64,000 nt of DNA from Prorocentrum cordatum (taxonomy: Eukaryota; Sar; Dinophyceae; Prorocentrales; Prorocentraceae): positions 209,204 through 273,203 of the forward strand of contig CAUYUJ010016358.1 of assembly GCA_963575745.1 (NCBI GenBank), read 5' to 3'. The translations under genes and the position numbers were made by a program. Shown in pieces: positions 63,201-64,000 of this stretch. The stretch's first letter is position 1. Each line of letters opens with the position of its first letter. The notes beneath the pieces are model-generated. The model was not told where the DNA came from, did no database searches, and worked only from the letters and a program-made list of their open reading frames with translations.

Positions 63201-63490
63201 ACGGATGTAGGGTTGCTCCAATGGTGGATGTGCCACTACACATTTTCCGTGGCGCCTCAGGTGGCTTGTACTGTAGGACACAGCTTGCTGGTGGAACGTG
63301 TACTACACTCAGCTGGTCCACGTACGCTTCACGTATGGGTCTACTATAGGAAACAGCTTGCTGGTGGCACTTGTATTGTAGACGGCTGAAGATCGCGCTG
63401 TAGTTCGCGGGTGCTGGATTCTGCATCTGTGATGGTGTTTGTTATCTTGTTCTGGTGAAAGTGCCGGTTATTCTACTCAGTTTTAGTTCA
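63201..63490. other. unique spacer with a 32-bp direct repeat
   Basis: ACAGCTTGCTGGTGGAACGT (63281-63300) and AACAGCTTGCTGGTGGCACT (63351-63370), each preceded by CTRTAGGA. No gene seen. Confidence 0.6.
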
Positions 63491-64000
63491 TTGGTGCGAA
63501 GAGTCGTTCCGGCTCCTCGTGGCGTGAGTCGTTGGGGCCCTTCGTCCTTCCTTGTGTGATTGCTTCGGGCCCCTCATTGTGTGTGAGTCGTTCGGGCTCC
63601 TCGTGGTGTGAGTCGTTCGGGGCCCTCGTCCTGGTGTGCGTCGTTCGGGCCCCCTCTTGCGTGTGAGTCGCTCGGGCTCCTCGTGGTGTGAGTCGTTCGG
63701 GTCCCTCGTCCTGGTGAGACTCGTTCGGGCGCCTCCTTGCGTGTGAGTCGTTCGGGCTCCTCGTGGTGTGAGTCGTTCGGGCCGCTCGTCCTGGTGTGAG
63801 TCGCTCGGGCCCTTCCTTGTGTGTGAGTCGTTCCGGCTCCTCGTGGTGTGAGTCGTTGGGGCCCCTCGTCCTGGGGTGAGTCGTTCGGGGTCCTCGTGGG
63901 GCCTCTTGGGGGCTTCGTGGAGGCTCTTGGGGCCTCTTGGGGGCCTCTTGGGGGCCTCTTGGGGGCCTCTTGGGGGCCTCTTGGGGCGAAGAAGGCCTCC
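63491..64000. repeat. composite minisatellite, copy 5 (runs off the window)
   Basis: GAGTCGTTCGGGC-type units to about 63893, then GGGGCCTCTTGG-type units to the end of the window. Confidence 0.85.

Overview
The window is nuclear DNA of a dinoflagellate. Its dinoflagellate traits are genomic copies of the 22-nt dinoflagellate spliced leader (DinoSL), introns with GT, GC and GA donors often set between short direct repeats, very GC-rich genes all on the + strand, very large minisatellite-filled introns, and several dinoflagellate-type mobile-element proteins. No rRNA, tRNA or CRISPR was seen, and no ordinary housekeeping gene was recognised. The species cannot be named from the sequence.

Layout. 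1-4.4 kb is simple sequence and minisatellites, ending in a large inverted repeat. 4422-9129 is a tyrosine-recombinase retroelement of PAT/Ngaro type. It has split direct repeats A1 - ORFs - B1 A2 B2 and three overlapping reading frames (a membrane protein, a gag-like protein, and RT/RNase H/recombinase), but it is broken by frameshifts and a deleted RT core. 9.1-20.2 kb holds minisatellites, a 4-kb GC-rich stretch with no recognisable gene, and a 2.4-kb palindromic array.

From 20329 to 61918 runs one decayed giant gene of five exons: OTU protease, HUH/two-tyrosine Rep nuclease, PIF1-like helicase and a C-terminal zinc cluster. It is a Helitron-like protein. Its first intron is about 30 kb and contains a set of nested insertions. 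Inside a minisatellite in that intron sits a full-length LINE that starts exactly with the spliced leader, ends in A11 and is flanked by a perfect 17-18 bp target duplication (25055-25072 and 52611-52628). The LINE is split near the 3' end of its ORF2 by a 20.2-kb element (31707-51926) with 31-bp terminal inverted repeats.

That 20.2-kb element is the most interesting object here. It carries, all on one strand, a transposase-like gene, a KH-like protein gene, a zinc-ribbon/coiled-coil gene, a cytosine-5 DNA methyltransferase gene with its catalytic motifs present, a small retrogene inside a methyltransferase intron, and a further two-exon gene preceded by a spliced-leader relic. It looks like a large multigene cut-and-paste transposon that brings its own DNA-methylation enzyme. 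The order of events reads directly from the nesting: Helitron-like gene, then minisatellite-filled intron, then LINE, then the 20-kb element.

62.0-64.0 kb is a 101-bp tandem repeat followed by more of the window-wide composite minisatellite. Exon boundaries were placed by eye, using reading-frame phase and splice motifs. No database search was available, so family assignments rest on recognisable motifs.
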